Part shown: piece after piece, positions 44,329 to 54,366 of the stretch | Layout of the letters: each line of letters begins with the position of its first letter | Position numbering within the stretch: position 1 is the first letter of the stretch | Source: Flammeovirga kamogawensis | GTDB lineage: Bacteria; Bacteroidota; Bacteroidia; Cytophagales; Flammeovirgaceae | Assembly (NCBI RefSeq): GCF_018736065.1 | Contig: NZ_CP076128.1 | Coordinates: 310,001 to 374,000, forward strand | DNA: 64,000 nt | Reading direction: 5' to 3' | The notes under the pieces: model-generated | Seen by the model: the letters and a program-made list of their open reading frames with translations, nothing else | The model's database searches: none | Told to the model about the DNA's origin: nothing | Position numbers and translations under genes: made by a program

Positions 44329-47124
44329 ATGGACAAATATTCCTACATCGCAAACGCTCATGGCGACTACATTGAACAAATGTACGAGGCATTCAAGCAA
44401 GATCCAGATTCAATTGATGAATCATGGAAACGATTTTTTGAGGGGTTTGAATTTTCTTTAGAAAAATTCGGAGAGAACCCTGAGTTAGATGCTAAAACAA
44501 ACTCAAACGGAACAAGCAAACCTGTAGCTGGTGGCATTTCTGAAGAAATGTTACAAAAAGAAGTTGCAGTAAGACAACTGATCAATGCATTTAGATCAAG
44601 AGCTCACTTATTATCTGATACGAACCCTGTTCGTAAACGTAAAGATAGACATGCTCGTCTAGAATTAGAAGACTTCGGTTTATCTAACGCAGATCTTTCA
44701 ACAACTTTCTCAGCAGGTTCTTATTTAGGAATGGGATCTGCAACGCTAAAAGACATTCTAGCAAGATTAAAGCAAGTTTATTTCGGTCATATCGGTTTTG
44801 AATTTATGTCAATCCGTGAACCAGAAGTGTTATCTTGGATTCAGAATAAAATCGAAAATGAGTATCCTGCTCATGATTTTTCTCCTGAAGATAAAAAGAG
44901 AATACTTGGTAAACTGAATGAAGCTGTAGTATTTGAAAACTTCTTGCATACAAAATTTGTAGGCCAGAAGAGATTCTCATTAGAAGGTGGTGAATCTTCT
45001 ATTGTAGCATTAGATACTGCAATTTTCACAGGTGCTGAATTAGGAGTTGAAGAAGTAGTAATAGGTATGGCACACCGTGGTCGTCTAAATGTATTGACGA
45101 ACGTGATGGGTAAAACTTATGAAGAAGTTTTCAACGAATTTGAAGGTCAAGCAGTTCCTGATGAAACGATGGGAGATGGTGATGTTAAATATCACTTAGG
45201 ATTCTCATCTCAAATAGAAACTCATAATGGTAAGAAAGTACGTCTTGATTTATCACCTAACCCTTCTCACTTAGAAGCAGTTGATCCTGTAGTTTTAGGT
45301 GTAGTTAGAGCAAAGGTAGATTCTATCTATGATAATGACTCTAAGCGTATACTTCCAATCTTAATACATGGTGATGCGGCAATCGCTGGTCAAGGTATTG
45401 TTTATGAAACAGTACAAATGTCTAACTTAGATGGTTACGGAGTAGGTGGTACTATCCACTTTGTAATTAACAACCAAGTTGGATTTACTACAGACTTTGA
45501 TGATGCTCGTTCTTCTATTTACTGTACAGACGTATCTCAATTAATTGAGTCGCCTGTGTTGCATGTAAACGGAGATCACCCAGAAGAAGTAGCTTATGCT
45601 ATGAAATTGGCTGTTGAATTTAGACAACGTTACAACAGAGATATCTTTGTAGATATGGTATGTTACCGTCGTCATGGTCATAACGAAGCAGATGAGCCAA
45701 AATTCACGCAGCCAAAGTTATATAACATCATTGCGAAGCATCAAAACCCTCGTGAAATTTTCTTCAAGAAATTAGTTGAAAAAGGAGAGTTTGATGCCCA
45801 ACTTGCTAAACAAATGGATAAAGAGTTCCGTCGTTTATTGCAAGATCGTTTAAATGAAGTTAGACAACATCCGCTTCCATATAGACCTCAAGAATTAGAG
45901 ATCCAATGGAAACAATTAAAACGTGGTAAAGAAGCAGATTTTGATGAATCTCCAGATACGTCAATCTCTAAGACTACTATAGAAGCAGTCGGACATGCTT
46001 TAACAACTGTACCAGAAGGTTTTAAACCTCTTAAACAAATTGACAAGTTAATTACTGAGCGTAAAGAAATGTTCTTCGATAAGAAGGTATTTAATTGGGC
46101 TGCAGCAGAATTATTAGCTTATGGTTCAATTTTGTTAGACGGTAAAATTGTTCGTTTATCTGGGCAGGATGTTCAACGTGGTACTTTCTCACATAGACAT
46201 GCAGTCTTAAATGATGCAGAGACTAACGAGAAATACAACAGTTTACAACATATAAGTAAGCTTCAAGGACATTTCTACATTTATAATTCATTATTGTCTG
46301 AATACGGTGTTTTAGGTTTTGAGTATGGCTATGCTATGGCAAACCCTAGTGCTTTAACAATTTGGGAAGCTCAATTCGGAGACTTCTCTAATGGTGCACA
46401 GACAATGATTGACCAGTTTATTACATCTGGTGAAAGTAAATGGGGGAGAAGTAACGGACTTATAATGTTACTTCCTCACGGTTATGAAGGTCAAGGACCA
46501 GAGCATTCGAATGCTCGTCCAGAAAGATACTTGCAATTGGCAGCTCAATACAATATTGTAGTGGGTAATTTCACAACTCCAGCTAACTTCTTCCATGCAA
46601 TAAGAAGACAGTTGACTTGGGACTTTAGAAAGCCTTTAATTGTAATGACACCAAAATCAATGCTTCGTCACCCTAAGTGTATCTCTGCTGAAGAAGATTT
46701 CACAAAAGGTAAATTTGAAGAAGTATATGATGATGTACTTGTGAAAGATCCTAAGAAAGTTGAGAAAGTACTAATGTGTACTGGTAAAATTTATTACGAT
46801 CTTTTAGAACGCAAGGAAAAGGAAAATAGAGACGATGTTGCTATTGTTAGGGTTGAACAAATCCATCCTTTCCCAGAGAAAAAAGTAAATAAAATTTTGA
46901 AAAGATATTCGAACCGTAAATCATTGAAATGGGTACAAGAAGAACCTGTTAATATGGGATACTGGACGTTTATCATGAGAGCATTCAGAAACGAAGAAGA
47001 GTTGATTAAGATGAAATTGGTTTCTCGTAAGCCAAGTGCTTCTCCTGCAACAGGTTTCCCTAAGGTTCACAAAACTGAATTGGAAAGAATCGTTTCTGTA
47101 GCATTCGATAAAGAGGACTTATAA
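44329..47124 (+). CDS. sucA: 2-oxoglutarate dehydrogenase E1 component
   Basis: SucA decarboxylates 2-oxoglutarate with thiamine diphosphate. I set the start at ATG 44329 (931 residues); the upstream GTG at 44302 adds nine residues. Seen are the N-terminal helical binding element (SYIANAHGDYIEQMYEAFKQ), GMAHRGRLNVL (ThDP region), GDAAIAGQGIVYE, RRHGHNEADEP, and the C-terminal HSNARPERYLQL and WVQEEPVNMGYW. It heads the cluster sucA-GNAT-sucB, with lpd following. Confidence 0.97.
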   Translation: MDKYSYIANAHGDYIEQMYEAFKQDPDSIDESWKRFFEGFEFSLEKFGENPELDAKTNSNGTSKPVAGGISEEMLQKEVAVRQLINAFRSRAHLLSDTNPVRKRKDRHARLELEDFGLSNADLSTTFSAGSYLGMGSATLKDILARLKQVYFGHIGFEFMSIREPEVLSWIQNKIENEYPAHDFSPEDKKRILGKLNEAVVFENFLHTKFVGQKRFSLEGGESSIVALDTAIFTGAELGVEEVVIGMAHRGRLNVLTNVMGKTYEEVFNEFEGQAVPDETMGDGDVKYHLGFSSQIETHNGKKVRLDLSPNPSHLEAVDPVVLGVVRAKVDSIYDNDSKRILPILIHGDAAIAGQGIVYETVQMSNLDGYGVGGTIHFVINNQVGFTTDFDDARSSIYCTDVSQLIESPVLHVNGDHPEEVAYAMKLAVEFRQRYNRDIFVDMVCYRRHGHNEADEPKFTQPKLYNIIAKHQNPREIFFKKLVEKGEFDAQLAKQMDKEFRRLLQDRLNEVRQHPLPYRPQELEIQWKQLKRGKEADFDESPDTSISKTTIEAVGHALTTVPEGFKPLKQIDKLITERKEMFFDKKVFNWAAAELLAYGSILLDGKIVRLSGQDVQRGTFSHRHAVLNDAETNEKYNSLQHISKLQGHFYIYNSLLSEYGVLGFEYGYAMANPSALTIWEAQFGDFSNGAQTMIDQFITSGESKWGRSNGLIMLLPHGYEGQGPEHSNARPERYLQLAAQYNIVVGNFTTPANFFHAIRRQLTWDFRKPLIVMTPKSMLRHPKCISAEEDFTKGKFEEVYDDVLVKDPKKVEKVLMCTGKIYYDLLERKEKENRDDVAIVRVEQIHPFPEKKVNKILKRYSNRKSLKWVQEEPVNMGYWTFIMRAFRNEEELIKMKLVSRKPSASPATGFPKVHKTELERIVSVAFDKEDL

Positions 47125-47137
47125 TAAAAGAACTGTT

Positions 47138-47572
47138 ATGATTATCAAAGAAGTAACCTTTAATTCACCTGAGCACAAATTGGCGGTTAATTTACGTAGC
47201 GACGTTTTACGTAAACCACTTGGCTTAGAATTTTCAGAAGAAGAATTGTCTGAAGAATTTGATAGCTATCATTTAGTAGCTATGAATGATGCAGACGAGG
47301 TTGTTGCTTGCCTAGTATTGAAACCAATTTCTCCTCAGGAAATTAAAATGAGACAAGTTGCCGTGAGGGATGATCAGAGAGGTAAAGGGTTAGGCTCTTT
47401 GATGGTTCAGTTTAGTGAAATTTTTGCATTTGATAATGGATTTGAATCAATGACATTACACGCAAGAGAAGTAGCTGAGAAATTCTACAACAAATTAGAT
47501 TACGAAAAAGTAGGAGATTTGTTTGAAGAAGTAGGTATTCCTCATTATAAATTCAAAAAGAAATTAGTCTAG
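47138..47572 (+). CDS. GNAT-family N-acetyltransferase between sucA and sucB
   Basis: The 144-residue protein shows the GNAT core: [20 protein letters not shown] (acetyl-CoA-binding Q/RxxGxG/A, here RGKGLG), [17 protein letters not shown], and two beta strands before it ([11 protein letters not shown]). The acceptor is unknown. It lies 13 bases after sucA and 37 before sucB, so it is within the operon. An acetyltransferase inserted in this operon is unusual and may modify lysines on these enzymes, but this is speculation. Confidence 0.85.
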   Translation: MIIKEVTFNSPEHKLAVNLRSDVLRKPLGLEFSEEELSEEFDSYHLVAMNDADEVVACLVLKPISPQEIKMRQVAVRDDQRGKGLGSLMVQFSEIFAFDNGFESMTLHAREVAEKFYNKLDYEKVGDLFEEVGIPHYKFKKKLV

Positions 47573-47609
47573 AACTCTAGCGATTAATATCGCAAAAAAA
47601 TATAAAACT

Positions 47610-49148
47610 ATGAGCTTACAAATGAATGTTCCAGCTGTAGGTGAGTCAATCACTGAAGTAACTGTCGCAAGATGGTTAAAGGAAGATGGAGAAGCAGTTG
47701 AATTAGATGATGTGCTTTGTGAACTAGAATCAGACAAAGCTACATTTGAGTTAGTTGCTGAAGGAGATGGTATTTTAAAAATTGCTCCAGAAGCAGAAGA
47801 AGATGCAGTACTAGAAATTGGTGCTTTATTGTGTACAATTGAACAAGGTGAAGGAGCTCCTAAAAAAGCGTCAACTTCAACAGATGAAGCGGCTCCGGTA
47901 GCTGCATCAGAAGGACCAAAAGCAACTGGTCAAGTGTTGGAAATGGTAGTGCCTACAGTTGGAGAATCAATTACTGAAGTTACAATTGCATCATGGGCTA
48001 AAGAAGATGGTGATTTTGTAGAATTAGATGATCTACTTTGCGAAATCGAATCTGATAAAGCTACATTCGAATTAACTGCTGAAGAGTCTGGTATTCTAAG
48101 AATCATTGCTCAAGAAGATGAAACATTAGAAATCGGTGCTCCAATTTGTAAAATTGAAGTAATGGAAGGTGGTGCTCCTCAAGCAGTAGCAACATCTTCT
48201 TCTGTAGAAGCAACTCCTTCTGCACAAACATCTTCAGATACAACTTATGCAACTGGTCATGCATCTCCTGCTGCTGCTAAAATTTTAGCAGAAAGAGGTA
48301 TTGATGTTGCCTCTGTAAAAGGTACTGGTGTTGATGGTCGTATCACTAAAGAAGATGCAGAGAAAGCTCAAAAAGTAGCAGCACCTGCAGCTTCAAAAGC
48401 TAAGAAAGAAACTGCAGCTCCTTCTGCTCCTGCTCCAGTAGCGGGTGAAAGAGCTCAACGAAGAGAAAAAATGACAGCTTTACGTAAGACTGTAGCTCGT
48501 CGTTTAGTTTCAGTGAAGAATGAAACAGCTATGTTGACTACCTTCAACGAGGTAGATATGAAGCCAGTGATGGATCTTCGTAAGAAATACAAAGAGATGT
48601 TTAAAGACAAGCATGAAATCGGTTTAGGTTTTATGTCATTCTTTACAAAAGCAGTAACTGTGGCATTACAAGAATGGCCTGCAGTAAATGCATTTATTGA
48701 TGGAAATCAATTAGTGTATAATGATTATGCAGATGTTTCTATTGCAGTTTCAGCTCCTAAAGGGTTAGTTGTTCCAGTAATTAGGAATGCTGAATCTTTA
48801 AGCTTAGCAGCTATCGAGAAAGAAGTGAGAAGATTAGCACTTAAGGCTCGTGATAACAAATTGACTATACCAGAAATGGAAGGAGGTACATTTACTATTA
48901 CAAATGGTGGTGTATTTGGGTCTATGTTATCAACGCCAATTATTAATGCTCCACAATCGGCAATTTTAGGTATGCACAATATCGTAGAACGCCCGGTAGC
49001 AATTAATGGTGAGGTTCAAATTCGTCCAATCATGTATGTTGCTCTTTCTTATGATCACCGTATTATTGATGGTCGTGAATCAGTAAGCTTCTTGAAACGA
49101 GTGAAAGAACTTCTTGAAGATCCAATCAGATTATTATTAGACGTTTAA
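47610..49148 (+). CDS. sucB: Dihydrolipoyllysine succinyltransferase (2-oxoglutarate dehydrogenase E2) with two lipoyl domains
   Basis: The 512-residue E2 has two tandem lipoyl domains (lipoylated Lys in ESDKATFEL at 43 and 150) where E. coli SucB has one. Then come a peripheral subunit-binding domain (about 222-257: [20 protein letters not shown]) and the catalytic core with [14 protein letters not shown] (His near 483). Flexible Ala/Pro/Ser-rich linkers separate the parts. Two-lipoyl E2 is more typical of some PDH and branched-chain E2 enzymes, but the neighbours SucA and Lpd support the 2-oxoglutarate role. Confidence 0.93.
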   Translation: MSLQMNVPAVGESITEVTVARWLKEDGEAVELDDVLCELESDKATFELVAEGDGILKIAPEAEEDAVLEIGALLCTIEQGEGAPKKASTSTDEAAPVAASEGPKATGQVLEMVVPTVGESITEVTIASWAKEDGDFVELDDLLCEIESDKATFELTAEESGILRIIAQEDETLEIGAPICKIEVMEGGAPQAVATSSSVEATPSAQTSSDTTYATGHASPAAAKILAERGIDVASVKGTGVDGRITKEDAEKAQKVAAPAASKAKKETAAPSAPAPVAGERAQRREKMTALRKTVARRLVSVKNETAMLTTFNEVDMKPVMDLRKKYKEMFKDKHEIGLGFMSFFTKAVTVALQEWPAVNAFIDGNQLVYNDYADVSIAVSAPKGLVVPVIRNAESLSLAAIEKEVRRLALKARDNKLTIPEMEGGTFTITNGGVFGSMLSTPIINAPQSAILGMHNIVERPVAINGEVQIRPIMYVALSYDHRIIDGRESVSFLKRVKELLEDPIRLLLDV

Positions 49149-49187
49149 TCGTTTAAACTAATCTCTTTTATAAACAAACAAATTAAA

Positions 49188-49225
49188 GGGGTGTTGGAGG
49201 GTTAAAATTTCAACATTCCTTTTTA
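49188..49225 (+). terminator. Hairpin between sucB and lpd (terminator or attenuator)
   Basis: GGGGTGTTG (49188-49196) pairs with CAACATTCC (49211-49219) with two G-U pairs, followed by TTTTTAC. It lies just before lpd, so lpd may be made partly from its own promoter or by read-through. Confidence 0.55.
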
Positions 49226-49252
49226 CATAAAAAACCCTTTTTAAGGATAATT

Positions 49253-50647
49253 ATGACTTACGATTTAACAGTAATTGGTTCAGGTCCTGGTGGATATATA
49301 GCAGCAATCCGTGCTTCTCAACTTGGGATGAAAGTAGCCTTAATCGAAAAATATTCAACATTAGGAGGTACATGTTTAAATGTTGGATGTATTCCATCAA
49401 AAGCATTACTTGATTCTTCGGAATTATATCATCAAGCAGTACACCGATTTTCAGATCATGGTTTAGAAGTTGAAACTCCTAAAATTGATTTTGGTAAAAT
49501 GATCGGAAGAAAAGGTGAAGTAGTAAAACAAACTACAGATGGTATTGCCTTTTTAATGAAAAAAAATAAAATTGATGTTCTTCAAGGTTTTGGTTCTTTT
49601 GTAGATAAAAATACAATCAAGATTGAAGGAGAAGAATCAAAAATTATCAATACTAAAAATACTGTAATAGCAACGGGTTCTAAACCTGTTATGTTACCGT
49701 TTATTGAGTTTGATAAGAAAAGAGTTATCACTTCAACTGAAGCTTTAGAATTAAAAGAAATTCCAAAACACTTAATCGTAATTGGTGGTGGTGTTATTGG
49801 TTTAGAACTAGGTTCTGTTTATGCTCGTTTAGGTGCTGAAGTTACAGTAGTAGAATATGCAGATGCGTTAATTCCTACTATGGATGTTTCTTTAGGAAAA
49901 GAAATGCAGAAAGTACTTAAAAAAGAAGGGTTTAAGTTTAACTTAAAAACTAAAGTAGAATCTGTTAAAGTAGAAGGTGAAGAAGTTGTTGTTAAAGCAA
50001 CTGACAAAAAAGGGAAAGAAATTGAAATTAAAGGTGATTACTGTTTAGTTTCAATTGGTCGTCGTCCATATACTGATAAGCTTAATTTTGAAGCTATTGG
50101 TGGTAAAATGGATGAAAGAGGACGTATAGATGTAAATGATCATTTAGAGACTTCTGTAGAAGGTGTATACGCAATTGGTGATGTTGTTAAAGGAGCAATG
50201 TTAGCACACAAAGCAGAAGAGGAAGGTGTTTATGTAGCTGAACGCATGAACGGACAAAAACCACATATCAATTATAAATTGATTCCAGGTGTTGTTTATA
50301 CATGGCCAGAAGTTGCATCTGTAGGTTACACAGAGCAAGAGCTAAAAGAATCTAAAAGAGCTTACAAAGCAGGTTCTTTCCCATTCAGAGCATCAGGTAG
50401 AGCGAGAGCGTCTATGGATATTGATGGTTTGGTAAAAGTTCTTGCAGATAAAGAAACAGATGAAATCTTAGGTATGCATATTATTGGGCCTCGTGCTGCT
50501 GATATGATATCTGAAGGGGTTGTAGCAATGGAATTCAGAGCGTCTGCTGAAGATATATCTAGAATGTCGCATGCACATCCAACTTACTCTGAAGCAATCA
50601 AAGAAGCTTGTTTAGCTGCTACAGACGATAGAGCATTGAATATGTAA
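49253..50647 (+). CDS. lpdA: Dihydrolipoyl dehydrogenase (E3)
   Basis: The 464-residue FAD enzyme reoxidises the lipoyl arm of the 2-oxoacid complexes. Visible are the FAD-binding GSGPGGYIAAIRASQLG (about 9-25), the redox disulfide GGTCLNVGCIPSK (Cys41 and Cys46), the NAD-binding GGGVIGLELG, and the C-terminal HAHPTYSEAIKEA with the catalytic His. Its position next to sucAB suggests it serves the 2-oxoglutarate complex, though a single E3 is often shared with pyruvate dehydrogenase. Confidence 0.97.
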   Translation: MTYDLTVIGSGPGGYIAAIRASQLGMKVALIEKYSTLGGTCLNVGCIPSKALLDSSELYHQAVHRFSDHGLEVETPKIDFGKMIGRKGEVVKQTTDGIAFLMKKNKIDVLQGFGSFVDKNTIKIEGEESKIINTKNTVIATGSKPVMLPFIEFDKKRVITSTEALELKEIPKHLIVIGGGVIGLELGSVYARLGAEVTVVEYADALIPTMDVSLGKEMQKVLKKEGFKFNLKTKVESVKVEGEEVVVKATDKKGKEIEIKGDYCLVSIGRRPYTDKLNFEAIGGKMDERGRIDVNDHLETSVEGVYAIGDVVKGAMLAHKAEEEGVYVAERMNGQKPHINYKLIPGVVYTWPEVASVGYTEQELKESKRAYKAGSFPFRASGRARASMDIDGLVKVLADKETDEILGMHIIGPRAADMISEGVVAMEFRASAEDISRMSHAHPTYSEAIKEACLAATDDRALNM

Positions 50648-50668
50648 TATCTATTTGATAAATAATGG

Positions 50669-50710
50669 AAGGTGTTTTAGAAGTGAAAACTTTTAAAACA
50701 CCTTTTTTTG
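50669..50710 (+). terminator. Rho-independent terminator after lpd
   Basis: A long stem starts at AAGGTGTTTTA (50669-50679), closing with TAAAACACCTT (50694-50704), extended by inner AAGT/ACTT pairs, followed by Ts. Confidence 0.85.
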
Positions 50711-50733
50711 ATTCAAATTTTCTGTTTAGATAT

Positions 50734-50764
50734 AAAAAAACCATCTAATTCTAAATTAGATGGC
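50734..50764 (-). terminator. Terminator of secG (minus strand)
   Basis: On the minus strand a stem formed by CCATCTAATT (50741-50750) and AATTAGATGG (50754-50763) is followed by a T run opposite 50734-50740. Confidence 0.8.
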
Positions 50765-50788
50765 TTCTTTATCAAATATAAAATTTGA

Positions 50789-51139
50789 CTATTCAGCATC
50801 AGCAGGTGCCGGAGCAGTTTCTGCTGGAGTTTCTTGTGCTGGTAGAGTTGTAGGAGCTGGCATTTCTTGAGCACTCTCGATGCTCGAAGAAGTTTGAACA
50901 TTAGCAGTCTTGTCATTAGGAATAAACACGTTTACTCCAATTGAAAGTACGGCTAATGAAATGATCAAGATCCAAGTCGCGTTTTCAATCCACGAAGATG
51001 CTCTTCTTGCACCCATCATCGAACTACTTGCAGCGCCCATGTCACCTGTAAGACCACCACCTTTTGAATCCTGAGCTAATACTACTAAAATTAGTAGAAC
51101 AGCGATTATAATAATCAGGATTATAAAAAAGTACATCAT
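50789..51139 (-). CDS. secG: Preprotein translocase subunit SecG
   Basis: SecG is the small inner-membrane subunit of SecYEG. The 116-residue protein has two TM segments (about 2-20 and 53-70) around the loop LAQDSKGGGLTGDMGAASSS, which matches the SecG loop signature (QDSKGGGL...G). The C-terminal 40 residues are a low-complexity Ala/Pro/Thr tail (APTTLPAQETPAE), longer than in E. coli SecG but common in Bacteroidetes. It is the last gene of the sigma-54-LptE-TPR-secG run. Confidence 0.93.
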   Translation of the reverse strand: MMYFFIILIIIIAVLLILVVLAQDSKGGGLTGDMGAASSSMMGARRASSWIENATWILIISLAVLSIGVNVFIPNDKTANVQTSSSIESAQEMPAPTTLPAQETPAETAPAPADAE

Positions 51140-51165
51140 CGTATTAAAATATTATGCTTGTTAAA

Positions 51166-52425
51166 TCAATTCTGTTTCAAGAATTCAATCCGTTCTGCAA
51201 AGAAACTAGCTTTATTTGGATTTTTCAAGATAAGATGTTGATAAATTGATATTGCCTCATCTTTTTTACCTTGTTTTTCCAATAACTTAGCAAAACTTTC
51301 CGTTTGCGGAGAAGAAAAGGGTTGAGTTGAACTTTCAGAAAGGTCAATTGTACTCTTTTCGTCGCCTGAATTATTTTTTGTTTGTGAAGTAATACCTGGT
51401 GAATCCGAAATAAATTTATCTATTATCTCTTTTTGATGCGATGTGTTTCCTGTTGAATTAGGTGCAAATTGATTAAAATCGATGATGTTTAAATCATCCA
51501 TTTTTTCAGTGCTTTTTACATAATCACTTTCATTTGCAGTTTCGTCGGCTAATTCACTAGTATAAATTGGAAACTCGGTATCAATAGGCTTAATCTCAAT
51601 ATTTTCTTTATTACTAAATGCTAAAATGTCAGAATCAATATCTTCTTCTTTTGATAATTCATCAATAATATCTTCTTCTGCTTTATTTTTAGTTTCTAAG
51701 AAGCCCTTAAAACGATCTAACATTTCATCAGAACTCATTAGGTCATCTTCACTTTTACTATCAATAGAAGGTGTAGATATAGAATGGTTTGGCTCTATTT
51801 CTTCTTCTTCAGTAATTACTTCATTTGTAGAATTAACTGAAGTTTCTTCATCTATATCAATCCCTTGAGAAATCTTTGCTAATTCAGCAAGTATTTCATC
51901 GGCAATGCTAGTAGAAACTACAGATTCCTCTTCAACTGCTATTGTACTGTTCTCTTCAAGGTCATGAAGTATTTTCTCTTCAAGATCAGAAGGCTCATCA
52001 ATTGTCTCTTTAATTTTCTCTTCAACAGGAGTTGGAGTAACTATTGAGTCATCTTTAATTTCTTCTGTTTGAATTTCGTTTTCTACTTCCTCTTTATCCA
52101 CCACTATTGGGACTTCTTCTACAACTTCATTAGATAGTAAGTCAATAGTTTCTAAATCATTGTCTTCAAAATCTATTTCAGATGTTGTAGGAAGATTTAC
52201 ATTACTATCAAAAGTAGTATTTAAAAAAGCTTGCAAAGAAGGTCTGTGTGAAACATAAGCAGCAGCACTTTTTACGTATTCATCCTCGCCATCATTGGCT
52301 TTTGCAAGTAAAACTCTTAAAGCAGAAAAATACGGATATTTTTCTATTGCTTTTTTTATCTCTTCTGCATCTTTTTCAGATACATTTGAAGGATTCCGTA
52401 ACCAAGTGTTGATATGTATATTCAC
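51166..52425 (-). CDS. Acidic TPR-like protein of the LptE-SecG cluster
   Basis: The 419-residue protein starts with GTG (complement of 52423-52425). The N-terminus (IEKYPYFSALRVLLAKANDG and YVKSAAAYVSHRP) is helical and TPR-like; the middle (about 90-330) is a long, very acidic, Glu/Asp/Ser-rich low-complexity region; a final TPR motif (ESFAKLLEKQGKKDEAISIY) closes it. It is a recurrent neighbour of LptE and SecG in Bacteroidetes. Role unknown; envelope assembly is a guess from context. Confidence 0.65.
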   Translation of the reverse strand: MNIHINTWLRNPSNVSEKDAEEIKKAIEKYPYFSALRVLLAKANDGEDEYVKSAAAYVSHRPSLQAFLNTTFDSNVNLPTTSEIDFEDNDLETIDLLSNEVVEEVPIVVDKEEVENEIQTEEIKDDSIVTPTPVEEKIKETIDEPSDLEEKILHDLEENSTIAVEEESVVSTSIADEILAELAKISQGIDIDEETSVNSTNEVITEEEEIEPNHSISTPSIDSKSEDDLMSSDEMLDRFKGFLETKNKAEEDIIDELSKEEDIDSDILAFSNKENIEIKPIDTEFPIYTSELADETANESDYVKSTEKMDDLNIIDFNQFAPNSTGNTSHQKEIIDKFISDSPGITSQTKNNSGDEKSTIDLSESSTQPFSSPQTESFAKLLEKQGKKDEAISIYQHLILKNPNKASFFAERIEFLKQN

Positions 52426-52520
52426 TTTAGTAGTAAGATCGAAGTAATAGGGGATAAGTCATATATTTGGATAAGAAATTAAGCATTATAATTTCCATAT
52501 CCAAATATAAGGTTTTTCTT

Positions 52521-53042
52521 TTACCAATCAGCTAATGCAGCTTGGAATGTATCTGTAATAATTTGAGTAAAGATTACATCAATTGCCTCAGATTCTACAT
52601 CCTGAACGTTTTGGTTACCTGGGAAATCATAGAAAAATGAAAATCCCTTGTCAAAACTTTTTTCATCATCAAAGTTGTTGATAAAGTTAGTTTTAACTGT
52701 TATAGTAAGACGTTGTTGTTCTGTCTGTTGTTGCTCTCCACCACCTGGTGAAATTGGCGTCACTCTGTACCCAGTTACTGCTCCACTAAACTCTATATCA
52801 CCTTTTAAACCTTGAGGTGCAGCAACTAAACTTGTATTTCTAAGAATATATTGCGTCAATTCATCTGTAAATGTAAAGGCCATTGTAGATGGACCATCAG
52901 AAGCTTCATTAGTGTACGGTTCTACAGAGAATGTTTTAATATTTGGGTCAATATTAACTCCAGAAAATGTAAAACGGACTCCAGTACATGCTGAAAGGGC
53001 TAAAATGGGTAAAACGATAAGTTTTATAAGCCAACTTTTCAT
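52521..53042 (-). CDS. LptE-family LPS-assembly lipoprotein
   Basis: I chose the MKSWLIK start at 53042 (173 residues); four upstream residues (MMNN) overlap the sigma-54 gene. The lipobox is LSAC (signal LPILALSAC). The domain has the LptE pattern: VRFTFSGVNIDPNIKTFSVEPYTN, TFTDELTQYILRNTSL, and LKGDIEFSGAVTGYRVTP. LptE helps LptD insert lipopolysaccharide in the outer leaflet. It follows directly after the sigma-54 regulator gene and is likely co-transcribed with it. Confidence 0.85.
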   Translation of the reverse strand: MKSWLIKLIVLPILALSACTGVRFTFSGVNIDPNIKTFSVEPYTNEASDGPSTMAFTFTDELTQYILRNTSLVAAPQGLKGDIEFSGAVTGYRVTPISPGGGEQQQTEQQRLTITVKTNFINNFDDEKSFDKGFSFFYDFPGNQNVQDVESEAIDVIFTQIITDTFQAALADW

Positions 53043-53043
53043 A

Positions 53044-54366
53044 TTATTCATCAAGTTCGTATTGTTTAATTTTTCGATATAAAGTGCGTTCTGAGATACC
53101 TAAATCTTGTGCAGCGTACTTTCTTTTATTATTATTTTTTTGCAAAGCCTTTATTATTAACTCTTTTTCTTTCTTTTCGATTGATAAAGATTCTTCTTCA
53201 GGTTTTACTTCAACTACTTTGTCTAAATCATAGGTTTTATTTCCATAATTATCAGTCTCATTGTTTGTAATGATAACAGGGTTGTCATTATTAATAGGAG
53301 TTTCTGATGGTGTATCGAAATTGTAATTAGCAGGAGGTTGCGTTGGACGGACAGTAATAGCTGTTTCTGAGGAGGTTGGAATGTCATCCATCACACTACT
53401 AAACAATTTAGAATTTTCAGCTAAAACTGTACTAGCATTTTTCTTTCCTTGTGCTAATTGAATTACAATTTTTTTGAGATCATTCATGTCCTGACGCATA
53501 TCAAAGAGAACTTTATAAAGTAAATCTCTTTCATTTAATGATTTATCGTCGTTGTCCATTACTAACAATTGGTTATTCACCTGAGGTAAGTAACGTTTCA
53601 TTGTATCTCCTGTAACTAACCTGTCTAATTCTAAAGCAGACATTTGTTCTGCTAAATTTTTTAACTGACGGATATTTCCAGGGAATGCAAAATTGATAAG
53701 GATTTGTTTTGCTTCGGGTGTAAGTGCTAAAGGTTTTACATGGTATTGCTCTGCAAAATCTGTAGCAAATTTCCTGAAAAGTAACTCAATATCATTTCCT
53801 CTTTCTCTTAAAGGAGGAACTTTAATAGGTACAGTATTTAAACGGTAATAAAGGTCTTCTCTAAATTTACCTTTTTGTACATTTTTTAAGAGATTGACAT
53901 TTGTTGCAGCAACAACGCGTACATCAGTCTTTAGTACTTTAGACGAACCAACTCTAATAAATTCTTTATTTTCTAATACCCTTAAAAGTCGAGCTTGAGT
54001 TTCGATAGGCATTTCACCAATTTCATCTAAGAAAATCGTTCCTCCATCGGTTACTTCAAAGTAACCTTTTCTAGCTTCATTAGCTCCTGTAAATGATCCT
54101 TTTTCATGACCAAATAATTCGGAGTCAATTGTGCCCTCTGGTATAGCACCACAGTTTATAGCAATAAATTTTCCGTGTTTACGAGAGCTAAGTTGATGTA
54201 TAATTTTAGAAAATGATTCTTTTCCAGAACCACTTTCTCCAGTTATCATTACAGTAAGGTCTGTTGCAGCTACTTGTATAGCTACTTGTATAGCATGATT
54301 TAAACTAGGAGCATTGCCTATTATTCCAAATCGTTGCTTGATTGATAAAATTTCTCTGTTTTCCAT
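53044..54366 (-). CDS. Sigma-54 dependent transcriptional activator (no receiver domain)
   Basis: The 440-residue protein is an AAA+ enhancer-binding protein: Walker A GESGSGKE (43-50), L1 loop GSFTGA (90-95, a Ser variant of the common GAFTGA), Walker B FLDEIGEMP (113-120), and an Arg-finger region. It ends in a Fis-type helix-turn-helix (about 400-437, AAQDLGISERTLYRKIKQYE). There is no N-terminal receiver, so it is not an ordinary response regulator. In Bacteroidetes it regularly precedes LptE and SecG. Its target genes are unknown. Confidence 0.9.
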   Translation of the reverse strand: MENREILSIKQRFGIIGNAPSLNHAIQVAIQVAATDLTVMITGESGSGKESFSKIIHQLSSRKHGKFIAINCGAIPEGTIDSELFGHEKGSFTGANEARKGYFEVTDGGTIFLDEIGEMPIETQARLLRVLENKEFIRVGSSKVLKTDVRVVAATNVNLLKNVQKGKFREDLYYRLNTVPIKVPPLRERGNDIELLFRKFATDFAEQYHVKPLALTPEAKQILINFAFPGNIRQLKNLAEQMSALELDRLVTGDTMKRYLPQVNNQLLVMDNDDKSLNERDLLYKVLFDMRQDMNDLKKIVIQLAQGKKNASTVLAENSKLFSSVMDDIPTSSETAITVRPTQPPANYNFDTPSETPINNDNPVIITNNETDNYGNKTYDLDKVVEVKPEEESLSIEKKEKELIIKALQKNNNKRKYAAQDLGISERTLYRKIKQYELDE

